DNA of 17,737 nt from an uncultured Faecalicatena sp. (lineage in GTDB: Bacteria; Bacillota; Clostridia; Lachnospirales; Lachnospiraceae): the NCBI GenBank assembly GCA_902489075.1, contig CABTYO010000039.1:1-17737 (forward strand), in the 5' to 3' direction. Below, in pieces: positions 7,282 to 14,488 of the stretch; the stretch's first letter is position 1, and each line of letters opens with the position of its first letter. Both the position numbers and the translations under genes were made by a program. The notes beneath the pieces are model-generated. The model searched no databases. It had not been told where the DNA came from and was given only the letters and a program-made list of their open reading frames with translations.

Positions 7282-7982
7282 AGCTTCTCAATCTCTTCCT
7301 CTGTCAATTCTCTGTAAGCTCCGGTTTCCAGCGTCTCATCCAGCACAAGGCTTCCCATGCGGACCCGCTTTAAGTATAAGACTTCTTTGCCCACTGCCTC
7401 GAACATCCGCTTCACCTGATGGAACTTTCCTTCCCGGATCGTCAGCTCGATCTCCGAGACCTCATCTGCCTGCAGAATGCAGAGTTCTCCCGGCAGCGTT
7501 GGCTTCTCTTCTCCGATATCAATCCCCCCGGCAAATGCTTTCACATCTTCCTCTGTTACCCTTCCCCGGATCCTTGCATAATAGACCTTGTCCACATGCT
7601 TCTTCGGGGACAGCAGCCTGTGTGCGAGGGCTCCGTCATTGGTAATCAGGAGAAGCCCTTCTGTATCCCTGTCCAGCCGCCCCACCGGAAAAAGGTCCTT
7701 TCGTCTCTTACTGTCGATCAGGTCGATGACAGTCTGATCGTTCCTGTCCTCTGTGGCGGAGATGACCCCCGCCGGCTTGTTCAGCATATAATATTCATAT
7801 TGTGCATAGCAGACGCTCTGCCCCTGAAAGGACACCTGATCTGTCTGCGTATCAATCTTCATCTCCGGCTTCTTCACAACGGCATCATTGACTGTAACCA
7901 GACCCTTTGTGATTGCCTTTTTCACCTCGCTCCTGGTCCCAAGACCCATATCCGCGAGGTATTTATCCAGTCTCAGCTTCAT
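7275..7982 (-). CDS. rsuA: RsuA/RluB-family pseudouridine synthase
   Basis: This enzyme makes pseudouridine in rRNA; by length (235 residues) and organisation it is closest to RsuA, which modifies 16S rRNA. An S4 domain fills about residues 1-60 (KLRLDKYLADMGLGTRSEVKKAITKGLVTVN). The catalytic domain has YYMLNKPAGVISA (64-76), the active-site motif GRLDRDTEGLLL (101-112; catalytic D104), and the conserved GKFHQVKRMFEAVGKEVLYLKRVRMG. The start at 7982 gives the usual S4 beginning and lies 2 bases after the methyltransferase stop. An in-frame ATG at 8003 would overlap that gene and lacks a good ribosome binding site. RluB or RluE-type specificity cannot be excluded. The 3' end overlaps the HAD gene by 7 bases. 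Confidence 0.9.
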   Translation of the reverse strand: MKLRLDKYLADMGLGTRSEVKKAITKGLVTVNDAVVKKPEMKIDTQTDQVSFQGQSVCYAQYEYYMLNKPAGVISATEDRNDQTVIDLIDSKRRKDLFPVGRLDRDTEGLLLITNDGALAHRLLSPKKHVDKVYYARIRGRVTEEDVKAFAGGIDIGEEKPTLPGELCILQADEVSEIELTIREGKFHQVKRMFEAVGKEVLYLKRVRMGSLVLDETLETGAYRELTEEEIEKLC

Positions 7983-7984
7983 CT

Positions 7985-9370
7985 TTACCCCATCTTGCGC
8001 CATCCCGGCAGATACTTGTTCTTTAATGTCTGGTTCGACAGCTTGCCAAAACCAAGCGGATATCCGTCCACACAGACCAGATACCAGCCCTTTGCCTTCA
8101 GATCCACAAGGTCCTCCACATCCAGGGTGTCCCCTTTGAGGTACTTCACCACACGCTCATCTTCAAGCGGCAGGTCCAGAATCCTTGCATATTCCTCTTT
8201 CTTCAGGCACATGGCCAGCGCCTGGCTCGGTTCAAAGCGGTTCTTCTTCAATTCTCCTAACAGAAGTCCCGAGCGCAGGAAACGTACCCCCTTCAGATCA
8301 GGGAGCCCGCACGGCATATAGTATACCCGCTCCCCATGGATATCCAGGCGTGAGGAATCCAGCTCCCAGTCCACATCCTGGAAAAATGCCTCCAGCTCTT
8401 CCGGCAGCTTCTTCTTTCTTCCCGATGACCTCACTTCTCTGTCGGTGGATGCTTCCTTCGTTCCTTTTTTCAGCAGAGCCAGGTAATGCCCTTCCCCCTG
8501 CATCCTGTGAGGGAAGATCCGCACCGTTCTTCTCAAGTTCGGATTCCCACTGTTCGATACTTCCGGCATTCCCTGTGAGAATCCTTCATAGGACTCCATC
8601 TCACAGAGTTCAAACTCCGGGTATTCAGAAAGCAGATATTCGATCGTCTGCTCATTCTCAGAAGGATCAAAGGTACAGGTGGAATACAGGAGCATCCCAC
8701 CAGGCTTTAACATAGCTGCGGCCTGGGTAATGATGCTTCTCTGCAGCTTCGAAAAGAACTCCGGTCCATGCTCTTCCCAGGCTTTGACCATCTTCTTGTC
8801 CTTGCGGAACATCCCTTCTCCCGAACACGGAGCATCGATCAGGATCTTGTCGAAATACTCAGGAAAATAATCGATCAGCTTCCCCGGTTCTTCACTCAGG
8901 ACCATCATATTCCCGATCCCGAACAGCTCCAGATTCTTTAACAGTCCCTTTGCCCTGGAACTGCTGATGTCATTGGCGATCAGGACGCCCTCTCCCTTAA
9001 GCTTCGCGCCCAGCTCGGTCGCCTTCCCGCCCGGTGCGGCGCACACATCCAGCACCCTGTCACCCGGACATACCGGCAGTCTGTCTGCCGGAGTCATGGC
9101 ACTTGGCTCCTGCAGGTAATACAGCCCTGCAAAATAATACGGATGCTTGGCAGGCTGTATCTTCTCCCCATCATAATAAAACCCGTTGTGTATCCACGGG
9201 ATCGGCTCAAGCGGCCAGGGAGCGATCTTTAAAAATTCTTCTACAGTAATCTTATTCGTATTTACACGAAGCCCGTAATGGCGTACGTCATCAAAACATC
9301 TCAGATAATCTTCGTACTCACTGCCCAGCAGGCTTCTCATTTTTTCTTCAAATGCTTTTGGTAAGTTCAT
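7985..9370 (-). CDS. rsmF: RsmB/RsmF-family rRNA (cytosine-5) methyltransferase
   Basis: This is a SAM-dependent enzyme of the NOL1/NOP2/Sun family that forms 5-methylcytosine in rRNA. The 461-residue protein has an N-terminal region with LRVNTNK (34-40) and YYLQEPSAM, the SAM motif I as LDVCAAPGGKATEL (107-120), motif IV as DAPCSGEGMFR (179-189; C182), and motif VI with the nucleophilic cysteine as STCTFDPSENE (230-240; C232). The C-terminal part (about 300-461) ends in LSNQTLKNKYLPGWRKMG and fits the RNA-binding extension of RsmF rather than the NusB-fused form of RsmB. Which C is methylated is not readable. The ATG at 9370 has GGAGG about 8 bases upstream, part of an inverted repeat, and a promoter is seen at 9394-9422. 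It heads the gene chain down to recU. Confidence 0.91.
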   Translation of the reverse strand: MNLPKAFEEKMRSLLGSEYEDYLRCFDDVRHYGLRVNTNKITVEEFLKIAPWPLEPIPWIHNGFYYDGEKIQPAKHPYYFAGLYYLQEPSAMTPADRLPVCPGDRVLDVCAAPGGKATELGAKLKGEGVLIANDISSSRAKGLLKNLELFGIGNMMVLSEEPGKLIDYFPEYFDKILIDAPCSGEGMFRKDKKMVKAWEEHGPEFFSKLQRSIITQAAAMLKPGGMLLYSTCTFDPSENEQTIEYLLSEYPEFELCEMESYEGFSQGMPEVSNSGNPNLRRTVRIFPHRMQGEGHYLALLKKGTKEASTDREVRSSGRKKKLPEELEAFFQDVDWELDSSRLDIHGERVYYMPCGLPDLKGVRFLRSGLLLGELKKNRFEPSQALAMCLKKEEYARILDLPLEDERVVKYLKGDTLDVEDLVDLKAKGWYLVCVDGYPLGFGKLSNQTLKNKYLPGWRKMG

Positions 9371-9371
9371 G

Positions 9372-9394
9372 TCATTTCCTCCACATGGAAATGA
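9372..9394 (-). repeat. Perfect inverted repeat over the rsmF ribosome binding site
   Basis: TCATTTCC (9372-9379) and GGAAATGA (9387-9394) are perfect 8-base arms around a 7-base loop. In minus-strand RNA the second arm and the loop contain the GGAGG of rsmF, one base before the ATG. A read-through transcript could therefore hide the ribosome binding site. A transcript from the adjacent promoter should start near 9387 and would lack the first arm. Confidence 0.6.
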
Positions 9395-9422
9395 TTATAT
9401 CATACCTTGTTCAGCAGTACAA
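9394..9422 (-). promoter_or_regulatory. Extended -10 promoter for the rsmF gene chain
   Basis: On the minus strand TATAAT (9399-9394) is preceded by TG one base upstream (9402-9401), the extended -10 form. TTGTAC (9422-9417) sits 17 bases upstream as a 3/6 match to the -35 box. The -35 box begins 2 bases after the stop of the M23 gene. The expected start near 9387 gives a leader of only about 17 bases. Confidence 0.75.
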
Positions 9423-9423
9423 G

Positions 9424-10284
9424 CTAACGTGCATACACACATTTGATCTTCTTATTCTCCAGATACTTTAAGACCCAGTAGGGGTTCACACTGATCTCCT
9501 CCTCCCCATGGAACAGATAAATCCCCACGTGGAGATGCACCGGGAAATTCCCGGTCGTGCCCTCTTTGGTACTGTATCCGGTATCTCCCATGTAGCCCAG
9601 AAGATCCCCCGCCTGAACCGTATCTCCCTCTTCAAGATCCGCATAGGAATTCAGGTGCGCATAGTAAAAATATGTGCCGCCCGGGGCCACAATACCGAGC
9701 CGCCAGCCACCCTGCTCCAGCCAGCCCTTGTGGCGGACCACACCGTCTGTCATACTGATGACCGGGTACAGTCCCCGCGTATTCTCATCCGCCATGATAT
9801 CCGTCCCTTCATGCCCCCGCTTTCCGCCGTAGCTGCGCTCAAACATCCAGGAATCCACGAAGGAGACACCATAGTTATGGTTCCCGGAATCCTCAGGGAT
9901 GGGAAAGTATCTGACATCATTCCAGATTCCCCTGCACTGGGCGAGATAACTCTCCCACCCGGGACGACCTGCCCATTTTTTCTCAAGCTCCGTAAAAAGC
10001 TCCCGATTCAGAGATGACTGATCCGCCCTGCCCTTTAACGGCTTCGTCCCGAAATCTGTCTCCAACAAATAAAGACCCAGGTCCAGTCCCGGGTCTTTCG
10101 TATCCTGTATGTAACTTAGTACATCTTCGTTCAGTGTCTGCCTTCTGAATCCGTCCCCTGTCACTGTATCCTCGTTCAGCCTCAAAAAGCCTCCCATCTG
10201 AAGCACTTCATGTATGCCGATCGTAAGGAACAGTGCAAGGATCAGATTCAGAAGTACATAATTATGTAGTCTTTTCCGTCTCAA
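9424..10284 (-). CDS. Membrane-anchored M23-family metallopeptidase
   Basis: M23 (LytM-type) zinc endopeptidases cut peptidoglycan cross-bridges. The 286-residue protein has a basic N-terminus (RRKRLHNY) and one hydrophobic helix at about 8-28, an uncleaved anchor or signal peptide, so the rest is extracytoplasmic. An alpha-helical-looking region (about 50-125) precedes the peptidase domain. Zinc ligands are visible as GHEGTD (H158, D162) and the second His of HLH (H252). H210 in YYAHLNSY and H250 are the likely catalytic histidines, so the enzyme looks active. The start is TTG at 10284: an in-frame TAA lies just upstream, AAGGGG is about 11 bases before it, and no other start keeps the membrane helix. 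It follows pepD by 55 bases. A role in growth or in sporulation cannot be decided. Confidence 0.9.
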   Translation of the reverse strand: MRRKRLHNYVLLNLILALFLTIGIHEVLQMGGFLRLNEDTVTGDGFRRQTLNEDVLSYIQDTKDPGLDLGLYLLETDFGTKPLKGRADQSSLNRELFTELEKKWAGRPGWESYLAQCRGIWNDVRYFPIPEDSGNHNYGVSFVDSWMFERSYGGKRGHEGTDIMADENTRGLYPVISMTDGVVRHKGWLEQGGWRLGIVAPGGTYFYYAHLNSYADLEEGDTVQAGDLLGYMGDTGYSTKEGTTGNFPVHLHVGIYLFHGEEEISVNPYWVLKYLENKKIKCVYAR

Positions 10285-10339
10285 ATACAGAACATCCCCT
10301 TAAAACATGGTCATTCCAGTATATGAGACATAGAATGTC

Positions 10340-11782
10340 CTACTTGCACTCTTTGAGGATTTCTTTCAAAAGATTCCACATTCTGCCTGTTGATGCGATG
10401 TCCAGACGCTCATTGAAAGAATGAACGTCGTACATATTCGGTCCGCAGGATACACAGTCTAATTCCGGCTTCTTACCAGAGAGAAGTCCGCATTCCAATC
10501 CTGCATGAATCGTGGAGATATTCGGCTTCTTGCCGTATACTCTCTCATATACCTGTGCAACAAGCGGACGGATCTTTGAATCTACCTTATAAGCCCAGGC
10601 CGGGTAAGCACCTGTAATCTCATAGGAACCTCCCAGGAAATTCGTCCAGCTGATGAAAGCTTCCTTCATCTCGTCTAACTTGGATGAAACGGAGCTTCGA
10701 ACCAGCATAACGAATGTAATCTTGTCCTCTTCCGTAACAGCCACACCCACGTTATTGGAAGTCTCGACCAGACCTTTGAGTGAACGGCTGAATCCATTGA
10801 CTCCATACTGGCAGTTGTTCAGGAAGAAGATCGTCTTGTTCATATCCTGGTCTGACATCGCTGACTTCTCTGTATTCTCTGTCTTATTGATCACGATCTC
10901 CAGATTCGGCTCATCCGGTCCGAATTCCTGCTTCCAGATATTCAGCATCTCATTGATCTCTGCCTCTGCCTTCGCACTGTCTTTTGTCACGATCGTAAAC
11001 TTGGAGAAAGGAGTAATCACGTTATCCTTTGCTCCTCCCTGTACCTCTACGAGTGAAAAGTCCATCATCTGGTTCAGATGGTTCAGCATGCGTCCTACAA
11101 GCTTGTTCGCATTCCCTCTCTGCTGGTCGATCTCAATTCCGGAATGTCCTCCCTTTAAGCCTTTGACCAGCACTTCCAGACAGTCGCCTGTCACGGTCTT
11201 GCGCTCAATCGGCAGAGACATGCGGAAACTGAATCCGCCTGCACAGCCTGCAGTGATCGTATCTTCTTCTTCTGAGTCAAGATTCAGAAGCATCGTCCCC
11301 TTCAATGGAGAAAGGTCGATCCCTTCCGCTCCGCCCATGCCTACTTCTTCATCTACCGTGAAGACAGCCTCCAGCGGCGGATGCGGGATATCCTTACTGT
11401 CGAGAAGTGCAAGTGTCATCGCAACAGCGATTCCGTTATCGGCCCCCAAAGTTGTGTTCCTTGCCTTTACAAATCCATCTTCCACATACAGATCCAGCGG
11501 ATCCTTTGTAAAATCATGATCGGAATCTTCTGTCTTCTCACATACCATATCCAGATGTCCCTGGATGATTACCGGCTCGCTCGCCTCATAGCCTGCTGTC
11601 CCCGGCTTCTTGATGATTACATTATTAATCTCGTCCTGGATCACTTCCAGTCCGCGGTCATTCGCAAACTTCACGCAGTAATCACTGACAGCCTTGGTGT
11701 TGAATGTTCCTCTCGGAATCTGGCTGAGCTCCTCGAAATAATGAAATACTTGCTTTGGTTCTAACTCTTCTAAAATCGGCAT
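10340..11782 (-). CDS. pepD: Aminoacyl-histidine dipeptidase (M20 family, PepD)
   Basis: PepD is a cytosolic zinc dipeptidase that splits Xaa-His and other dipeptides, helping amino acid salvage. From the ATG at 11782 the protein has 480 residues, the usual length. Zinc and catalytic residues are visible in GHLDMV (H76, D78), LGADNG (D115) and TVDEEVGMGGAEG (E145, E146). The C-terminal zinc-binding HAGLECGLL is also present, as is the lid domain between (GGHSGIEIDQQRGNANKL). Start choice: AAAGGGG is 10 bases from this ATG but only one base from the ATG at 11791, and a further in-frame TTG at 11845 has no support. It is divergent from ylbJ. I could not fix a convincing promoter in the 110-base gap for this direction. 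Downstream, 55 bases separate it from the M23 gene. Confidence 0.93.
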   Translation of the reverse strand: MPILEELEPKQVFHYFEELSQIPRGTFNTKAVSDYCVKFANDRGLEVIQDEINNVIIKKPGTAGYEASEPVIIQGHLDMVCEKTEDSDHDFTKDPLDLYVEDGFVKARNTTLGADNGIAVAMTLALLDSKDIPHPPLEAVFTVDEEVGMGGAEGIDLSPLKGTMLLNLDSEEEDTITAGCAGGFSFRMSLPIERKTVTGDCLEVLVKGLKGGHSGIEIDQQRGNANKLVGRMLNHLNQMMDFSLVEVQGGAKDNVITPFSKFTIVTKDSAKAEAEINEMLNIWKQEFGPDEPNLEIVINKTENTEKSAMSDQDMNKTIFFLNNCQYGVNGFSRSLKGLVETSNNVGVAVTEEDKITFVMLVRSSVSSKLDEMKEAFISWTNFLGGSYEITGAYPAWAYKVDSKIRPLVAQVYERVYGKKPNISTIHAGLECGLLSGKKPELDCVSCGPNMYDVHSFNERLDIASTGRMWNLLKEILKECK

Positions 11783-11833
11783 TGTTTCCATTCCCCTTTC
11801 TATACTTTCTGATACTATTTTGTCACAATGCAC

Positions 11834-11860
11834 ATAAAAAAGCAACAGATTTCATATATA
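11834..11860 (+). promoter_or_regulatory. Candidate sigma-E promoter for ylbJ
   Basis: ATA at 11834-11836 and CATATATA at 11853-11860 are 16 bases apart, as in the mother-cell sigma-E pattern (KMATATT, 14 bases, CATACAHT). The -10 matches 6 of 8 positions. The predicted start, near 11867, leaves a short leader with AGGAGA at 11881-11886. The region is AT-rich, so a chance match is possible. Confidence 0.4.
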
Positions 11861-11892
11861 TTTAACAACGAAAAGGTAACAGGAGACCGTTC

Positions 11893-12825
11893 ATGAAGCG
11901 TAATCTGCCCGGGATCGGAATTGTCATACTGTTTGCTGTCATGCTGATCTCACCAAAGGCAGTCTTCAACGGAGCCAGTGAAGGCCTCCTGCTCTGGTTC
12001 CAGATCATACTGCCGACTCTTTTCCCCTTTATCCTCATCACGAACCTGCTTCTGAATACAGACAGTATCCATTACATATCCAATGCCGCCGGAGCCCTGT
12101 TATGCCGGGTCTTCAAACTCTCGGAAAATGGCAGCTTCGCCATGATCGTGGGCTTTCTCTGCGGATATCCCATGGGTGCAAAGGTAACTGCAGACCTGAT
12201 CACCTCCGAATATATCACGGAGGAAGAAGGCAAATATCTGCTCTCCTTCTGTAATAATACAAGTCCTGTATTCATTCTGAACTTCATCGTCTGGAAAACG
12301 ATGAAAAATGAGGCTCTGATGCTCCCGGCCCTGTTCATTCTGCTGGGAACGCCCATGCTGATGAGCTTTTTCTTCAGGAGATGTTATCTGAAAGGCAGAA
12401 ATACCTTTACGGTACGAAAAGAGGCGGGTCAAAAGAAGGTCAGCTGGAACTTTAAAATTGTGGATATCTGCATCATGGACAGCTTCGAGACGATCACAAA
12501 GGTGGGCGGATATATCATCCTTTTCTCCGTCCTCTTAGAGCTTGTCAAAAGCAGCCCCGTCCAGATCCCCGCTGTCTCATGCATCCTGCCCTCCCTTGAG
12601 GTAACCAACGGAATCGCGATGATTGGAAAGTCAGCACTTCCTTTAAACATCCAGTTCCCTGCCATCCTTGCCCTGACTTCGTTCGGCGGCTTCTGTGCGG
12701 CTGCACAGACACAGTGCATGATCCAGAAGACGTCGTTAAGGATCTTTCCGTACATATTAGAAAAGCTGGCGACCGCGGTGGTCACCAGCCTCTTGGCTCT
12801 CTTATACTTACATCTCGCCGGATAA
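11893..12825 (+). CDS. ylbJ: Sporulation integral membrane protein YlbJ
   Basis: YlbJ is a polytopic membrane protein with a nucleoside-recognition (gate) type fold, known in Bacillus as a sporulation protein needed for normal spore coats; its transported ligand is unknown. The 310-residue product has about eight hydrophobic segments, starting at residues 7-22 and 32-52. The conserved gate motif GFLCGYPMGAKVTADLI lies near 88-104, and SFCNNTSPVFILNFIVW follows. The late segment GGFCAAAQTQCMI is also typical. The ATG at 11893 has AGGAGA 6 bases upstream. It is the only plus-strand gene in the window. In Bacillus subtilis ylbJ follows coaD in the same direction, whereas here it faces the rsmD-coaD operon and its last 18 bases overlap the coiled-coil gene. 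A sigma-E-like promoter lies upstream. Confidence 0.9.
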   Translation: MKRNLPGIGIVILFAVMLISPKAVFNGASEGLLLWFQIILPTLFPFILITNLLLNTDSIHYISNAAGALLCRVFKLSENGSFAMIVGFLCGYPMGAKVTADLITSEYITEEEGKYLLSFCNNTSPVFILNFIVWKTMKNEALMLPALFILLGTPMLMSFFFRRCYLKGRNTFTVRKEAGQKKVSWNFKIVDICIMDSFETITKVGGYIILFSVLLELVKSSPVQIPAVSCILPSLEVTNGIAMIGKSALPLNIQFPAILALTSFGGFCAAAQTQCMIQKTSLRIFPYILEKLATAVVTSLLALLYLHLAG

Positions 12826-13398
12826 ATCCTGCGGTATATACTCACTGTTGTCATCTCCCGGCACTTCCAGCTCGGCGCGGTTCGTGCGCACGACATCGTA
12901 ACACTCCTGGAGGGAATTGATCAGTCCGTCATACTTGGTTGTATAGCTGTCCAGTGTATGTCCGATGATGCTCTCTGCATTCGCAAGCAGGTCATCCGTA
13001 TACTGGATGGCGCCGATACGGATCGCATTGGCATCCTCCGTCGCGTTGTCGATGATCTCCTGGGCCTGCGCGGTCGCCTGTGTGACGATCTCGTTGGCCT
13101 GTGCGTAAGCCTGCTGCATGATCTCATGCTCGCTGACAAGCTCTGTGGTCTGCACCTGTGCTTCCTCGATCATGGCATCTGCCTTCGCCTGCGCGTCGGC
13201 AAGGATCGCATCCCGGTTCGCAATGATCTTCTGATATCTCTTAATCTCATCTGGGGTCTTCATCCTGAGTTCCCGCAGCAACTCATCCAGATGTTCCTTA
13301 TTCACGATGATCTTGGTCGTGGACAATGGCTGAAACTTACAGTCTCTGTCAATGTACTCCTCGATCTCTTCAATAATCTGCTCAATGCGGCTGCTCAT
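12808..13398 (-). CDS. Coiled-coil protein, DivIVA/ATPase-subunit-like, function unknown
   Basis: This 196-residue protein is acidic, highly helical and rich in Ala, Gln and Glu. Residues about 60-135 carry a repeating pattern (AILADAQAKADAMIEEAQVQ, then AYAQANEIVTQATAQAQEI) typical of long coiled coils such as DivIVA, SepIVA or the b subunits of rotary ATPases; such proteins are often labelled ATPase in Clostridia on that basis only. I see no nucleotide-binding motif, membrane segment or signal peptide. The first 30 residues (SSRIEQIIEEIEEYIDRD) form a separate helix, and TTKIIVNKEHLDELLRELRM could be a second short one. The ATG at 13398 lies 2 bases after the coaD stop, with AGGAGA inside the last coaD codons, so translation is coupled. 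A scaffold or division-related role is inference from shape only. Confidence 0.85.
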   Translation of the reverse strand: MSSRIEQIIEEIEEYIDRDCKFQPLSTTKIIVNKEHLDELLRELRMKTPDEIKRYQKIIANRDAILADAQAKADAMIEEAQVQTTELVSEHEIMQQAYAQANEIVTQATAQAQEIIDNATEDANAIRIGAIQYTDDLLANAESIIGHTLDSYTTKYDGLINSLQECYDVVRTNRAELEVPGDDNSEYIPQDLSGEM

Positions 13399-13400
13399 AG

Positions 13401-13892
13401 TTACACTCTCCTTTTTGCGTTCATCTTTTTCTCCAGTTCCACAGCAACAGCCTCCGGCACAAATTGTGATATGTCTCCCCCAAAAGCTGCAATCTCTTTC
13501 ACACTGGTGGAACTTAAGTAAGAATATTCGATACTCGTCGTCAAGAACATGGTCTCGACACTTGGTTCCAGTTTATGGTTCGTCTGGGACATCTGTAATT
13601 CATATTCAAAATCCGTAATCGCTCTCAGCCCCCGGATTACGACATCGGCCCCCTGTTGTCTTGCAAAATCGATCAATAACCCGTTAAACAGGACAATCCT
13701 TACATTCTCCAGTTCACTGGTTACTTCCTCTAACATTTTAACACGTTCTTCCGCAGAAAACAACGGCATTTTCGCATTATTATTCAGTACTCCGACAATT
13801 AATTCATCCATAATTTTACAGGATCTTTTGATGACATCCAGATGTCCGTATGTAACCGGGTCGAAGCTTCCCGGGTAAATTGCTCTTAACAT
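13401..13892 (-). CDS. coaD: Pantetheine-phosphate adenylyltransferase
   Basis: CoaD transfers AMP from ATP to 4'-phosphopantetheine, the penultimate step of coenzyme A synthesis, as a cytosolic hexamer. The 163-residue protein is of normal length. It has the nucleotidyltransferase motif GSFDPVTYGH (8-17), in which H17 contacts ATP phosphates, a lysine in NNAKMPLF (K41), the substrate loop VIRGLRAITDFEYE (85-98), and the second ATP motif YSYLSSTSVKEIA (123-135). The ATG at 13892 overlaps the rsmD end by 7 bases, and AAGGAAG lies a few bases upstream. The rsmD-coaD order is the same as ylbH-ylbI in Bacillus. The last codons (RRV) contain the ribosome binding site of the following coiled-coil gene. 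Confidence 0.97.
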   Translation of the reverse strand: MLRAIYPGSFDPVTYGHLDVIKRSCKIMDELIVGVLNNNAKMPLFSAEERVKMLEEVTSELENVRIVLFNGLLIDFARQQGADVVIRGLRAITDFEYELQMSQTNHKLEPSVETMFLTTSIEYSYLSSTSVKEIAAFGGDISQFVPEAVAVELEKKMNAKRRV

Positions 13893-14455
13893 ATCTCTTC
13901 CTTTCCAGCCTTTTCCAAGAAGACATGCTTATTCGTTTTGTAGACCTTCTCTTTGAGCAGCTTGAATCCCAGCTCATCCAGATAAGAAAAATCTGTCTCC
14001 TTCGATGCTTCCACTATGATCAGGGTATCTTCGTATACAAGCTGCGAGTCAGCCAGATATTCCAGCACCTTATGCTCCAGTTCCCTGTCATAAGGCGGGT
14101 CCATGAAAATAAAATCGAACACCTTCTCACCTTCCAGCTGGTAGAGTGCCGTCATGACATCTCTTGTCATGGTCAGTGCCTTATGCTCTAACTTTGTAAA
14201 CTTCAAGTTCTCCTTCACGCATGACATCGCTTTCGGATTATTCTCCACGAAAACAGCTTCCCTCGCGCCACGGCTCAAAGCCTCAATCCCGATCCCTCCG
14301 CTGCCGGAAAAAAGATCCAGAAAGATGCTGTCATAGATCTCTGGTGCGATCATATTAAACAATGTCTCTTTGATCCTGTCTGTCGTCGGTCTTGTATCAA
14401 GTCCGTCCAATGTCTTAAGCTGCAGCCTTTTGGCACTTCCTGCAATGACTCTCAT
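13886..14455 (-). CDS. rsmD: 16S rRNA (guanine(966)-N(2))-methyltransferase RsmD
   Basis: RsmD methylates N2 of G966 in 16S rRNA using SAM, acting on the assembling small subunit. The 189-residue protein starts MRVIAGSAKRLQL and continues with TRPTTDRIKETLFN (21-34), both hallmarks of the family. The SAM motif I is DLFSGSGGIGIEA (47-59), followed by FVENN for the ribose-binding acidic residue. The catalytic DPPY motif is at 119-122 in FDFIFMDPPYD. The ATG at 14455 has GAGGGTG about 7 bases upstream. A good promoter lies at 14489-14517, making this the first gene of the rsmD-coaD-coiled-coil operon. The 3' end overlaps coaD by 7 bases. Confidence 0.96.
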   Translation of the reverse strand: MRVIAGSAKRLQLKTLDGLDTRPTTDRIKETLFNMIAPEIYDSIFLDLFSGSGGIGIEALSRGAREAVFVENNPKAMSCVKENLKFTKLEHKALTMTRDVMTALYQLEGEKVFDFIFMDPPYDRELEHKVLEYLADSQLVYEDTLIIVEASKETDFSYLDELGFKLLKEKVYKTNKHVFLEKAGKEEIC

Positions 14456-14488
14456 AATTAAACACCCTCATTCTTCTAACTATGCTGA

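Noticed and set aside
7419..8321. Plus-strand open frame of 300 codons across the rsuA/rsmF junction
   Set aside because: It spans two well-supported minus-strand genes and shows no family motif.
10280..10296. Four-codon reading frame (Met-Phe-Cys-Ile) whose TGA overlaps the TTG start of the M23 gene
   Set aside because: It would be an attractive coupling leader, but the AAGGGG directly abuts its ATG, too close for initiation, so I treat it as chance.
10653..11519. Open frame of 288 codons on the plus strand opposite pepD
   Set aside because: The composition is very Ser-rich, as expected for antisense of a real gene. The minus strand encodes PepD with all its zinc ligands.
11783..11830. Candidate vegetative promoter for pepD (TTGTGA with TATAGA at 11804-11799)
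   Set aside because: The predicted start would fall within or after the ribosome binding site, so the boxes cannot be right as they stand.
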